From Fusobacteriaceae bacterium (GTDB taxonomy: Bacteria > Fusobacteriota > Fusobacteriia > Fusobacteriales > Fusobacteriaceae), in contig DAOUPY010000029.1 in the NCBI GenBank assembly GCA_030625925.1, forward strand, positions 1-9,807: DNA of 9,807 nucleotides, given 5' to 3'. The position numbers and the translations under genes were made by a program. Positions 1 to 7,085 of this stretch are shown here, piece after piece. Every line of letters starts with the position of its first letter. Position 1 is the first letter of the stretch. The notes beneath the pieces are model-generated. The model was given only the letters and a program-made list of their open reading frames with translations, made no database searches and was not told where the DNA came from.

Positions 1-332
1 TTCTAGAATATCCTGGAAATATAGTGGTATTAGGGGATGTTAACCCAGGCTCTATTGTGAAAGCAGAAGGAAATATAATAGTCATAGGAACTCTGAATGG
101 TGTAGCCCAGGCTGGAATAAAGGGTAATGACGAAGCATTTATTGTAGCTTCTAACATGAATCCGTTTCAATTGAAGATAGACGAAGTTTTATTTAAAAAT
201 TACAGCAGTAATATATTGTTTCGTAGTAAACAAATTATACGAAATAAAAATAATATAGCTTATTTAAGAAATAATATATTGATAATAGATAAATTAACAA
301 GAAAAACCCTGAAAAATATTGTCGCAACTTAG
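1..332 (+). CDS. minC: Septum site-determining protein MinC, C-terminal part (5' end outside window)
   Basis: MinC inhibits FtsZ polymerisation and is brought to the membrane by MinD, so that division occurs at mid-cell. Only the end of the gene is present. The reading frame is open from position 3, and a GTG at 24 is an internal codon, not the start. The translated part contains the C-terminal beta-helix signature of MinC: VVLGDVNPGSIVKAEGNI, then GTLNGVAQAG and a NPFQLKI segment. This domain dimerises and binds MinD. The stop TAG (330-332) overlaps the Shine-Dalgarno of minD, so the genes are tightly coupled. The tail after the beta-helix is lysine- and asparagine-rich and includes IAYLRNNILIIDKL, which resembles the usual last strands of MinC. 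Identification is firm from the motif and from the minD-minE genes that follow. Confidence 0.93.
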   Translation, partial: LEYPGNIVVLGDVNPGSIVKAEGNIIVIGTLNGVAQAGIKGNDEAFIVASNMNPFQLKIDEVLFKNYSSNILFRSKQIIRNKNNIAYLRNNILIIDKLTRKTLKNIVAT

Positions 333-345
333 GAGGAACTAAGAT

Positions 346-1137
346 ATGGGAAAAGTATATGTGGTTACATCTGGAAAAGGTGGGGTAGGAAAAACAACAA
401 CAACAGCCAACCTAGGAGTTGGCCTGGCCAAAAATGGCAGCAGTGTAGTATTGATGGATGCTGATATAGGTCTTAGAAATTTAGATGTAATATTGGGATT
501 AGAAAATAGAATAGTTTATAATTCTATGGATGTTATGGAAGGTACTTGCAGGTTGAAGCAGGCCTTGATAAAAGATAAAAGATATGATAAATTATTTTTA
601 CTGCCAGCTTCTCAAACAAATGATAAAATGGATGTTTCAACGGATATGATGAAAAAATTAGTAGCTGAGCTGAAGGAAAAGTTTGACTATGTATTGATTG
701 ACTGCCCGGCAGGAATTGAGCAGGGATTCAAAAATGCCATAGTGGGGGCAGATGAGGCGCTGATAATAACAACTCCAGAGATATCTTCCATAAGGGATGC
801 AGACAGGGTAATAGGGCTGCTTGCTGCCAGTGAAATGGGAGAGATTAAACTTATTGTAAACAGGGTAAAGATGAAGCTGGTCAATGAGGGGAATATGCTG
901 CATATGGATGATATTGTAGATATATTAGGACTTGATATAGTAGGTGTAGTTCCAGATGATGAGGAGATAGTAATCTCCACAAATAAGGGGGAGCCTGTTA
1001 GTGTAAAGGCTATGTCACCTTCTGGGAAAGCATATATGAATATTGCAGGCAGGATAGTAGGAGAAGATATCCCATTTTTAAATATAGACGAAAAGAGAAG
1101 TTTTGCCAGTAAATTTAAAAACTTCTTTTCTAGATAG
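346..1137 (+). CDS. minD: Septum site-determining ATPase MinD
   Basis: MinD is a ParA/MinD-type ATPase that dimerises on the membrane when ATP-bound, recruits MinC, and is released by MinE-stimulated hydrolysis. The protein has 263 residues, close to the usual 265-270. A deviant Walker A motif GKGGVGKTT lies at residues 10-18, with the signature lysine K11 and the P-loop lysine K16. D40 falls in the MDADIGLRNLD switch region, and the Walker B-like LIDCPAG is at 117-123. The last 14 residues (KRSFASKFKNFFSR) form a basic amphipathic segment, as expected for the MinD membrane-targeting helix. The ATG at 346 has an AGGAGG ribosome site at 331-336 and gives the canonical MGKVYVVTSGKGG start. It sits 13 bases after minC and 14 bases before minE. 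Confidence 0.98.
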   Translation: MGKVYVVTSGKGGVGKTTTTANLGVGLAKNGSSVVLMDADIGLRNLDVILGLENRIVYNSMDVMEGTCRLKQALIKDKRYDKLFLLPASQTNDKMDVSTDMMKKLVAELKEKFDYVLIDCPAGIEQGFKNAIVGADEALIITTPEISSIRDADRVIGLLAASEMGEIKLIVNRVKMKLVNEGNMLHMDDIVDILGLDIVGVVPDDEEIVISTNKGEPVSVKAMSPSGKAYMNIAGRIVGEDIPFLNIDEKRSFASKFKNFFSR

Positions 1138-1151
1138 GTGGGGGGATAGAT

Positions 1152-1409
1152 ATGTTTGAAAAATTATTTGGAAGAAAAAAATCCAGTGCAGTAGCCAAGG
1201 ATAGATTAAAATTGGTTTTAATCCATGATAGAAGACTGATCTCTAATACTGTTTTAAATCAAATGAAAGATGAACTTATTAAAGTTATCTCAAAATATAT
1301 AAAGATAGAGCAGGAAGAGATCAATATTCAATTTGATGTAGAGACTGGAAATAGAAATAAGGGAGCACTGATAGTAAATGTTCCTGTAAAAGAGATATTA
1401 AAAAGATAA
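1152..1409 (+). CDS. minE: Division topological specificity factor MinE
   Basis: MinE binds membrane-bound MinD, displaces MinC and stimulates ATP hydrolysis, which drives the pole-to-pole oscillation that keeps the division block away from mid-cell. At 85 residues it has normal family length. The N-terminus MFEKLFGRKK is the amphipathic membrane-binding segment. RLKLVLIHDRR (residues 18-28) aligns with the MinD-binding, anti-MinCD stretch of known MinE proteins (RLQIIVAERR in E. coli). The rest, including ELIKVISKYIKIEQEEINIQ, matches the C-terminal dimerisation domain. A purine-rich GGGGGG ribosome site (1140-1145) precedes the ATG. The operon ends here, 28 bases before a terminator. Presence of MinE suggests an oscillating Min system rather than a DivIVA-anchored one (inference). 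Confidence 0.96.
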   Translation: MFEKLFGRKKSSAVAKDRLKLVLIHDRRLISNTVLNQMKDELIKVISKYIKIEQEEINIQFDVETGNRNKGALIVNVPVKEILKR

Positions 1410-1437
1410 TAAGTAGAATTATTATTAACATAGTCAT

Positions 1438-1479
1438 AAAAAAAAGATTCAAAGCCACAGGCTTCGAATCTTTTTTTTT
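1438..1479. terminator. Bidirectional intrinsic terminator between minE and der
   Basis: An A-tract leads into GATTC, AAGCC, a short loop, GGCTT and GAATC, followed by a run of nine T. The two stem blocks pair with a single A/C mismatch between them. Because the stem is flanked by A on one side and T on the other, it can stop transcription from both the minCDE operon (+) and the ygiQ-der unit (-). The TAA of der (1478-1480 on the - strand) lies within the end of the T-run, so the two operons share the element with no spare sequence. Confidence 0.9.
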
Positions 1480-2791
1480 AGTCTCCCTTTTTGTTTACTA
1501 CGAAGGTAAGTGGACAACCTTCAAATCCAAAGGCTTCTCTAAACTTATTCTCAATATATCTAATATATGAGAAATGTAATAATTCTGGATGGTTACAGAA
1601 TATAACAAATTTAGGAGGAGCAGCTGAAACTTGTGAACAGTAGTTAACTTTGATAACTCTACCTTTTCTAGTAGGAGGAGCATTTAAAACCATAGCTTCT
1701 TTTAATACAGTATTTAATAATCCTGTACTAATTCTCTTATGATATTCTGCATGAATTAAGTCTACATGATCGATTAATTTTAATGTTCTTTGACCAGTTA
1801 AAGCTGATACAAATTCGATAGGAGCATAACTTAAGAATGGCAGTTCAACCCTTAAATATTCTCTCATTTTATGCATAGTTTTAGTTTCTTTTTCTACAAT
1901 ATCCCATTTGTTTACAACAATAACAAGAGGTTTTTGTTCCTCATGTGCGATACCTGCGATCCTCTTATCTTGCTCAGTAAGACCGTCGTGACCATCTATT
2001 AATAGGAAACAAACATCTGCTCTTTTGATACTCTTGATTGCTCTAAGTACAGAGTAATATTCTAAATCTTCTTCTATTTTTGATTTTCTTCTGATACCAG
2101 CTGTATCTATAAGTACATATTTTTCATCGTTGTGTACAAATGATGAGTCAACAGAGTCACGGGTAGTACCAGCAATATCACTTACTATACTTCTTTCTTC
2201 TCCTAATAATCTATTAGTTAAAGATGATTTACCGGCATTTGGTCTACCGATAAGAGCAATCTTTATCCCATCTTCCTCTTCAGGCATCTCTAATTGGTTG
2301 ATATGTTCTACAACTGTATCTAACATATCTCCTAAGTTTACCTTATGTTCTGCTGATACAGGAGCCAGGTCTTCAAATCCTAATCCCCAGAAATCATATG
2401 TATCTTCTAATTGAGCTTGGTAGTTATCGATCTTATTTACACATAGGATTACATGTTTGTTTTTCTTTCTAAGTAGGTAAGCTACCTCTTCATCTAAGGC
2501 AGTAACTCCAGCTTTTCCATCTACAACAAACAAAATAACGTCAGCTTCGTTCATAGCAACTTCAGCTTGTTTTTTGATGTTAACCATCATAAAGTCATTA
2601 TTTCTAGGCTCTAATCCACCTGTATCTACTAAAACAAATTCAGTTCCACACCACTCAGTTTCTCTGTAAAGTCTGTCTCTTGTAACACCTGGCTGGTTAT
2701 CAACGATAGCTACTCTATCTCCTACTAATTTATTAAATAGAGTAGATTTCCCAACATTTGGTCTACCGACTATGGCAACTATTGGTTTCAT
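1478..2791 (-). CDS. der: Ribosome assembly GTPase Der (EngA)
   Basis: Der is an essential GTPase with two tandem G domains and a C-terminal KH-like domain. It acts in late assembly of the 50S ribosomal subunit. At 437 residues it matches the Bacillus-type length (about 436) and is shorter than the E. coli protein. G domain 1 has GRPNVGKS (9-16), DTGG (56-59) and NKID (119-122). An acidic linker (EEED, 171-174) follows. G domain 2 has GRPNAGKS (182-189), DTAG (229-232) and NKWD (294-297). The KH-like domain spans roughly 350-437 and ends in FVVNKKGD. The start has a strong GGAGGAAA ribosome site (on + coordinates 2798-2805). It lies 78 bases downstream of the ygiQ-like gene on the same strand, so it is probably cotranscribed with it. 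No key residue is missing. Confidence 0.98.
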   Translation of the reverse strand: MKPIVAIVGRPNVGKSTLFNKLVGDRVAIVDNQPGVTRDRLYRETEWCGTEFVLVDTGGLEPRNNDFMMVNIKKQAEVAMNEADVILFVVDGKAGVTALDEEVAYLLRKKNKHVILCVNKIDNYQAQLEDTYDFWGLGFEDLAPVSAEHKVNLGDMLDTVVEHINQLEMPEEEDGIKIALIGRPNAGKSSLTNRLLGEERSIVSDIAGTTRDSVDSSFVHNDEKYVLIDTAGIRRKSKIEEDLEYYSVLRAIKSIKRADVCFLLIDGHDGLTEQDKRIAGIAHEEQKPLVIVVNKWDIVEKETKTMHKMREYLRVELPFLSYAPIEFVSALTGQRTLKLIDHVDLIHAEYHKRISTGLLNTVLKEAMVLNAPPTRKGRVIKVNYCSQVSAAPPKFVIFCNHPELLHFSYIRYIENKFREAFGFEGCPLTFVVNKKGD

Positions 2792-2811
2792 AATTTATTT
2801 CCTCCTATTAA

Positions 2812-2864
2812 CTCCTTCCTTATTAGTGTTTTCTCGTGAATCGAGAAACTATAAGAAGGGGGAG
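2812..2864 (-). other. Long imperfect hairpin between ygiQ-like gene and der
   Basis: The gap between the two - strand genes contains a perfect 7-bp dyad, TTTCTCG (2830-2836) and CGAGAAA (2842-2848), with a 5-base loop. Outside it, CTTAT (2819-2823) can pair with ATAAG (2851-2855) and CTCC (2812-2815) with GGAG (2861-2864), allowing bulges. The whole would form an mRNA stem of about 50 bases just upstream of the der ribosome site. There is no T-run on the der side, so it is not a classic terminator. An RNA-processing or stability element is possible (inference). Confidence 0.5.
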
Positions 2865-2869
2865 TAATT

Positions 2870-4699
2870 TTATTTTTTCTTCTTAAATTTATTTGTACCC
2901 TTGAACTTATTCTTCTTAGGTTTATTATCTTTTTCATGACCATGGACTGCTTTATCTTTAGATTCTTTATGGTTTTTATTATAAGAATTTCCCATATATC
3001 CGTTTTTGGCATCTTTATCTATTAAAATATCTTTTTGTTTATATTTTCGAGCTGTATCCTTTTCCACCTTCATAGATTTCCCTGTAAATGGATCTATCTC
3101 CGTATAATACATGAGGGTAGAATATGTCGACGGTGTAGGAGTAAAGATTTGAACCTGTTCAGGATTAATCCTTAGTTCATGACTGGCAAAGTTCTTGAGA
3201 TCCTTCATATGCCTCTCATTACACCCTGGATGAGCAGCGATCAGATAGTAAGTTAAAAATTGCTTTTTACCCAGCCTGTCATTTACCTTATAAAATTCAT
3301 CTTTAAATCTTTTTAATACATCCTTACCCTGTTTTCCCATAAGACCTAGGATCTCATCTTCGGTATGTTCAGGAGCTATCTTTAACTGTCCCGAAACATG
3401 ATCTTTAACTAAATTTTCAAGGTATAAAGAGCCGCATTTATTGTCATCCATAACAAGATCATACCTTATTCCGGAAGCTATAAATACTTTTTTTACTCCC
3501 TCTACTTTCTTGACTCTATCCAGTAATTCTAGTTGTTTATTATGATTTACATCTAAGACCTTGCAAGTTTTAGGATACATACACCTGATATCCTTACAGG
3601 CTCCTAATTTTTGCTTTTTCAGACACTCAATCCCATACATATTAGCTGTGGGACCGCCCAGGTCAGAAATATATCCCTTAAATGATTTCATTATAGAGAT
3701 ATCTTCAACTTCTTTTACAATGGAGTCTATACTTCTTTCAGTGATAGTCCTCCCTTGATGGACTGCAATGGCACAAAAATTACATTCTCCATAACAACCT
3801 CTATGGGTAGTAACCGAGTGCTTAATAGTATCTAGAGATTTTACATCTCCCATTTTTTGATAGTATGGGTGAAGTGCTCTCTCATATTCTAATCCATAGA
3901 TCTCATCCATCTCCTCAGTAGTTGGGATTATAGATGGTGGATTTTGTATAAGATATCTGGTATCTTGTTTTTGTGATAATCCTACAGCTGTTATATGATC
4001 ATTATTAACATAAAATTTTTCAAATGCTTCGATAAACTTATGTTTATCAGCCTTGCATTCATCAAAACCAGGCAATTCTAAATACCCGGCCTTGGGTTCC
4101 TTTGCAATATAGCAAATTCCACGAATATTGGTATAGTCATCTCCATTTTGAAAGTTATGAGCTAACTGTAACATAGATTTTTCTCCCATTCCATAGGAAA
4201 GAATATCGGCTTTAGAGTTAAATAATATTGATTTACGTAATTTATTTGTCCAAAAGTCATAGTGAACGGTTCTACGTAAACTAGCTTCGATTCCTCCAAT
4301 GACAATTGGCTTAGGAGTCTGCTTAAAATTTCTTTTTATAAGGTTTGTATATGAAATAGTAGCTCTATCAGGACGTCTGTTATTTAACCCACCCGGTGTA
4401 AAATCATCTTTCTGCCTTCTTTTTCTGGTTGCAGTATAATTGGCCACCATAGAATCAACGCATCCAGCAGATATTGCCCAATATAAGTTAGGAGCTCCTA
4501 ACCTTTTAATATCCTCATCATTATCTATATCCGGTTGGGCAATGATTCCCACCTTGAATCCATATTTCGACAGATATTTTCCTATAACAGCACTGCCATT
4601 ATATGAACTATCTACATAGGAATCCCCAGAAACTAGGATTATGTCCAAAGAATCCCAGCCTAATCTATCCATCTCTTCTCTGGTAGTTGGTAAAAACAT
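2870..4699 (-). CDS. ygiQ: YgiQ-family (UPF0313) radical SAM protein
   Basis: This 609-residue protein belongs to the UPF0313/YgiQ family of radical S-adenosylmethionine enzymes, whose substrate I do not know. The [4Fe-4S]-binding motif is CYGECNFC, with C302, C306 and C309. The N-terminal third carries family-typical blocks: LVSGDSYVDSS (22-32), NRRPDRATISYTN (107-119) and GGIEASLRR (135-143). A second cysteine group (C368, C373, C379) lies in a segment the family usually conserves. PEHTED (443-448) and the HPGC block near 490 are also visible. The last ~50 residues are lysine- and asparagine-rich (ending KFKKKK), probably disordered and perhaps RNA-binding. ATG at 4699 has an AGAGGGAG ribosome site six bases upstream. 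The family is usually 600-740 residues, so the gene appears intact. It is the first gene of a probable two-gene unit with der. Family membership is secure; the function is not. Confidence 0.93.
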   Translation of the reverse strand: MFLPTTREEMDRLGWDSLDIILVSGDSYVDSSYNGSAVIGKYLSKYGFKVGIIAQPDIDNDEDIKRLGAPNLYWAISAGCVDSMVANYTATRKRRQKDDFTPGGLNNRRPDRATISYTNLIKRNFKQTPKPIVIGGIEASLRRTVHYDFWTNKLRKSILFNSKADILSYGMGEKSMLQLAHNFQNGDDYTNIRGICYIAKEPKAGYLELPGFDECKADKHKFIEAFEKFYVNNDHITAVGLSQKQDTRYLIQNPPSIIPTTEEMDEIYGLEYERALHPYYQKMGDVKSLDTIKHSVTTHRGCYGECNFCAIAVHQGRTITERSIDSIVKEVEDISIMKSFKGYISDLGGPTANMYGIECLKKQKLGACKDIRCMYPKTCKVLDVNHNKQLELLDRVKKVEGVKKVFIASGIRYDLVMDDNKCGSLYLENLVKDHVSGQLKIAPEHTEDEILGLMGKQGKDVLKRFKDEFYKVNDRLGKKQFLTYYLIAAHPGCNERHMKDLKNFASHELRINPEQVQIFTPTPSTYSTLMYYTEIDPFTGKSMKVEKDTARKYKQKDILIDKDAKNGYMGNSYNKNHKESKDKAVHGHEKDNKPKKNKFKGTNKFKKKK

Positions 4700-4752
4700 A
4701 TTTTTCTCCCTCTATTATATTACATTAAAATAATTATTCTAAAATACTATAC

Positions 4753-4761
4753 ATTATATCA
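4753..4761 (-). promoter_or_regulatory. Probable extended -10 promoter for ygiQ-like gene
   Basis: On the - strand this reads TGATATAAT, a perfect TATAAT preceded by the TGn extension. It lies about 55 bases upstream of the start codon and 40 bases upstream of the ribosome site. The hexamer 17 bases further upstream (GTGCAA) is a poor -35, which an extended -10 can tolerate. Not experimentally supported. Confidence 0.55.
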
Positions 4762-4765
4762 TATA

Positions 4766-4799
4766 TGCACTGTTATTGCACGGGGAATAAAAACGTTTT
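4766..4799. promoter_or_regulatory. Possible regulator sites in the ygiQ / PAS-regulator divergent region
   Basis: Two direct copies of TGCAC (4766-4770 and 4777-4781) are spaced 11 bases apart, one helical turn. They cover the spacer and -35 region of the - strand promoter. A 10-base perfect palindrome AAAACGTTTT follows at 4790-4799, upstream of the + strand -10. Its central CG with flanking A and T resembles cores of LacI/CcpA-type operators, but it is short and could be chance. Autoregulation by the adjacent PAS/HTH gene is plausible and untested. Confidence 0.25.
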
Positions 4800-4821
4800 C
4801 TTTTAATTATATCTCAAACTA

Positions 4822-4830
4822 TGGTAAAAT
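4822..4830 (+). promoter_or_regulatory. Probable extended -10 promoter for the PAS regulator gene
   Basis: The sequence TGGTAAAAT is a TGn-extended -10 (TAAAAT), 30 bases before the first possible start codon and 15 bases before the AAGGAGG ribosome site. No good -35 hexamer is visible 16-18 bases upstream; that region is simply T-rich. Confidence 0.5.
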
Positions 4831-4859
4831 AAGTTATAAAATTTAAGGAGGAAATGATT

Positions 4860-5501
4860 ATGGTGGATTCTAAATTAAAATCTTATATACATCTAGTCAA
4901 TTTTATAGCTGATTTTTTAGGACCCAGCTACGAAGTTGTACTTCACGATGTAAGAAATATAAATAACTCTATAATAGCTATAAAAAATGGACATATTTCT
5001 GGAAGAAAGGTAGGAGGGCCATTAGCTGATCTTTCCTTTAAACATATAAAAGAAAATAGAAATAGTGATAAAAAATATCTGCTCCTATACGGAAAAACAA
5101 AGGATGGGAGACAGCTCAAAACCTCTACATATTTCATAAGGGATGAAAGAGAAAATATAATAGGTTTACTGGGGATAAATACAGATATCTCAGATTTTGT
5201 AGACCTAAAGAAAAAAATGGAAAACTTTATCAACTATGGCGGGAACAATGTCATAGAGGATAGAGAGGAAGAGCGTTTTGAAAGTTCCATTGAAGACATT
5301 ATGGATTCAATAATAAATGAAGTTATTACAGAATCCAGGCTCTCTGTAGACCGGATGGATCATCTGGAAAAAATAGAGATAACTAAAAAATTAAATTTAA
5401 AAGGGATATTTTTAATAAAGGGATCGGTGGCTAAGGTCGCTGAAAAACTAAAAACCTCAGAAGCTACAATGTATAGATATATAAAACAGGTGAGTAAATA
5501 A
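4860..5501 (+). CDS. YheO-like PAS domain / helix-turn-helix transcriptional regulator
   Basis: A predicted cytoplasmic DNA-binding regulator of 213 residues. The N-terminal half (about 8-115) is a YheO-like PAS domain (PAS_6 type): GPSYEVVLHDV (21-31), IAIKNGHISGRKVGGPLADL (39-58) and GLLGINTDIS (102-111) are the typical blocks. A charged linker (about 115-165) leads to a C-terminal helix-turn-helix (about 172-213), with KGIFLIKGSVAKVAEKLKTS followed by EATMYRYIKQ, as in the HTH_22 family. E. coli relatives include YheO and DauR (YgeA-DauA region regulator of D-arginine use), but the ligand here is unknown. An in-frame ATG at 4854 is only 2 bases after the AAGGAGG site. The ATG at 4860 has an 8-base spacer and is preferred. 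The gene is alone, divergent from ygiQ, and ends at a shared terminator. Confidence 0.88.
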   Translation: MVDSKLKSYIHLVNFIADFLGPSYEVVLHDVRNINNSIIAIKNGHISGRKVGGPLADLSFKHIKENRNSDKKYLLLYGKTKDGRQLKTSTYFIRDERENIIGLLGINTDISDFVDLKKKMENFINYGGNNVIEDREEERFESSIEDIMDSIINEVITESRLSVDRMDHLEKIEITKKLNLKGIFLIKGSVAKVAEKLKTSEATMYRYIKQVSK

Positions 5502-5520
5502 GCAATGTGACGTTGTATCT

Positions 5521-5563
5521 AAATAAAAGAAGGAGAATTTCATGAATTCTCCTTCTTTTATTT
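5521..5563. terminator. Bidirectional terminator, 19-bp perfect stem
   Basis: Arms 5521-5539 and 5545-5563 are perfectly complementary over 19 bases with a 5-base loop (TCATG). The core pairs GAAGGAGAATT with AATTCTCCTTC. The stem ends in A-rich sequence on the left and TTTTATTT on the right, so it can act in both directions. It serves the PAS regulator gene (+) and the MATE gene (-), whose stop codon is six bases away. A GGAG and an ATG occur inside the hairpin but do not open a real reading frame. Confidence 0.9.
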
Positions 5564-5568
5564 ATGGA

Positions 5569-6882
5569 TTATGCAGTTTTCAGATTCAATACCTCACACT
5601 TTTTAATAAATTTATATCCGATAAAAGCTGTTAAAACCTCTGCCGCGGGCATGGTAAACCATATACCATCTATTCCCCAAACCATAGGGAAAATAGTAAT
5701 ACCCATGGTAACAAATATTATTCCTCTGAGAGCAGAGATGAGAGCAGAAAGTTTAGCATTTTCAATAGCTGTAAAATATGCTGACATTACCATATTGATA
5801 CCATTTAAAAAATAGGCGAAGCAGTAGATTTTGGCAGCTTTAGTGGTGAAGATTAAGAGCTCTTTATTATCAGAAAAAATCCCGATGATCTTCTCACTAA
5901 ATAAGAACATAGATGTAAAAGCAAAAATTCCAATGATGAAAACTGTTTTTATAGCTAAACTAAAGATACCTCTAATCACATATTTTTCACCGGCTCCCAG
6001 ACTATAACTTATAATTGGCTGTATCCCCTGGGAAACTCCCAAAAGGATAGCAAAAACAACTGTGTTTATATAGTTTATAATACTAAAAGCCGAAACTCCC
6101 ATCTTTCCAATTTCTTTCATGATAATAAGGTTAAATATAAATATTATAAACCCTAAAGATATCTCACTTACAAATTCTGAAGATCCATTGATAACGCCTT
6201 TAAAGAGGAGATTCATGGAAAAATCAGGTCTTACAAATTTGAGCTGACTGTCACTTCTAAAGAAATCAATGACAAGCATTGTTGTAGCGATGGTCTGGGA
6301 TATTCCCGTTGCAAGGGCTGCTCCCTTTAGACCATAACCTAACTGGATAACGAAGATATAATCCAAAATTATATTCAATACTCCACCTATTATCAATGCA
6401 CTCATTGAATAGGTAGGCCTTCCATTTGTTCTAACAAAGATCTCTAAAAAATATGTTCCCATGAAGAAAATGTTGAAATACATGATTATCCTCATATATT
6501 CCATGACCATGGTTTTTAAAACTCCGGTAGCTCCTAAAAAAGCGGCAGTCTGCTCTAAAAATCCTAAAACGAAAAGACTTATTCCGCCGGCTGCTAAAAT
6601 AAGCATAAGTACAAAAAAACTAAATACCTTACTGGCCTCGTGGTTTTTTTTCTCCCCCATCTTTATAGCTACTATGGTAGCACTTCCTGTGGCAATCATG
6701 ATATTTAGTGCAAATGATAAAGCAATAACAGCTTCCACCATATTTACAGCAGCCAAGCCGTCACTACCCACAGCCTTACCTATGAATATTCCGTCTACAA
6801 CTACATATAGTGAAGTTACCATCATCCCTACAACACCTGGGATGGTATATTTAAAAAACAATTTTTTTATATCTTTTCTCAT
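5569..6882 (-). CDS. MATE-family multidrug/cation efflux transporter
   Basis: A polytopic inner-membrane protein of 437 residues, close to the usual 440-460. It shows about 12 hydrophobic segments in two repeated halves, as in MATE antiporters that export drugs or metabolites using Na+ or H+ gradients. Family features include VVDGIFIGKAVGSDGLAAVN (28-47) in the first helices, RTNGRPTYSM (151-160) followed by NIILDYIF (170-177), and the second-half LGVSQGIQPIISYSLGAG (281-298). It resembles MepA-type members more than NorM (inference). A longer reading frame begins at ATG 6888, but the AAAGGAG ribosome site (6889-6895) directly abuts that codon. The ATG at 6882 has a six-base spacer and gives MRKDIKKLFF, so I chose it. 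It is a single-gene unit. The substrate cannot be told from sequence. Confidence 0.92.
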   Translation of the reverse strand: MRKDIKKLFFKYTIPGVVGMMVTSLYVVVDGIFIGKAVGSDGLAAVNMVEAVIALSFALNIMIATGSATIVAIKMGEKKNHEASKVFSFFVLMLILAAGGISLFVLGFLEQTAAFLGATGVLKTMVMEYMRIIMYFNIFFMGTYFLEIFVRTNGRPTYSMSALIIGGVLNIILDYIFVIQLGYGLKGAALATGISQTIATTMLVIDFFRSDSQLKFVRPDFSMNLLFKGVINGSSEFVSEISLGFIIFIFNLIIMKEIGKMGVSAFSIINYINTVVFAILLGVSQGIQPIISYSLGAGEKYVIRGIFSLAIKTVFIIGIFAFTSMFLFSEKIIGIFSDNKELLIFTTKAAKIYCFAYFLNGINMVMSAYFTAIENAKLSALISALRGIIFVTMGITIFPMVWGIDGIWFTMPAAEVLTAFIGYKFIKKCEVLNLKTA

Positions 6883-6944
6883 CACCATCTCCTTTAAATT
6901 TATTTTGATCTATAATTAAAGTTTTATATCATTGTGAAATTTCC

Positions 6945-6964
6945 GTTTATAATACATTATAAAC
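6945..6964. promoter_or_regulatory. 20-base inverted repeat over the MATE gene promoter
   Basis: GTTTATAAT (6945-6953) and ATTATAAAC (6956-6964) are perfect 9-base arms with a 2-base spacer. The right arm contains the - strand TATAAT (6956-6961), the best -10 for the MATE gene, about 75 bases upstream of its start. A dyad of this size on a -10 is typical of repressor operators of TetR or MarR type. The regulator is not identified in this window. Confidence 0.5.
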
Positions 6965-6986
6965 ATTAAAGGTACTCTATGGTCAA
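6956..6986 (-). promoter_or_regulatory. Probable promoter of the MATE gene
   Basis: On the - strand TTGACC (6981-6986) and TATAAT (6956-6961) are separated by 19 bases. The hexamers match the consensus at 5/6 and 6/6, but the spacer is longer than the usual 17. An alternative -10, TTTATA, gives a 17-base spacer. Long spacers are known from MerR-activated efflux promoters, but I do not see the usual MerR dyad between the hexamers. Confidence 0.5.
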
Positions 6987-7085
6987 GGTTTACCTCAATA
7001 AATAATATCATGAATCTGTTTAAAAATTTTTATTTTTTTAAATTTTCTTAAGTTATTTTTGAGAATAACCGGTAGTTTTATTACA

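Noticed and set aside
24..332. Complete small gene starting at GTG 24
   Set aside because: The frame is open to the window edge and the product is the MinC C-terminal domain; GTG 24 is an internal valine codon.
2130..2414. 94-residue + strand reading frame opposite der
   Set aside because: It lies wholly inside der, which has intact GTPase motifs; no ribosome site or family resemblance.
5532..5563. GGAG followed by ATG inside the terminator hairpin as a gene start
   Set aside because: The pattern is a by-product of the perfect palindrome, and the frame runs into sequence antisense to the MATE gene end.
6461..6919. 152-residue + strand reading frame opposite the MATE gene
   Set aside because: It is antisense to a clear membrane transporter, has no ribosome site and its composition is the mirror of hydrophobic codons.
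6970..6995. AGGTA ... TACCT dyad upstream of the MATE promoter as a MerR operator
   Set aside because: Arms are only five bases and the dyad does not sit between the -35 and -10, as MerR sites do.
7015..7065. A/T-rich block as a replication origin or attachment site
   Set aside because: No repeated DnaA-box-like motifs, no flanking direct repeats and no integrase nearby.
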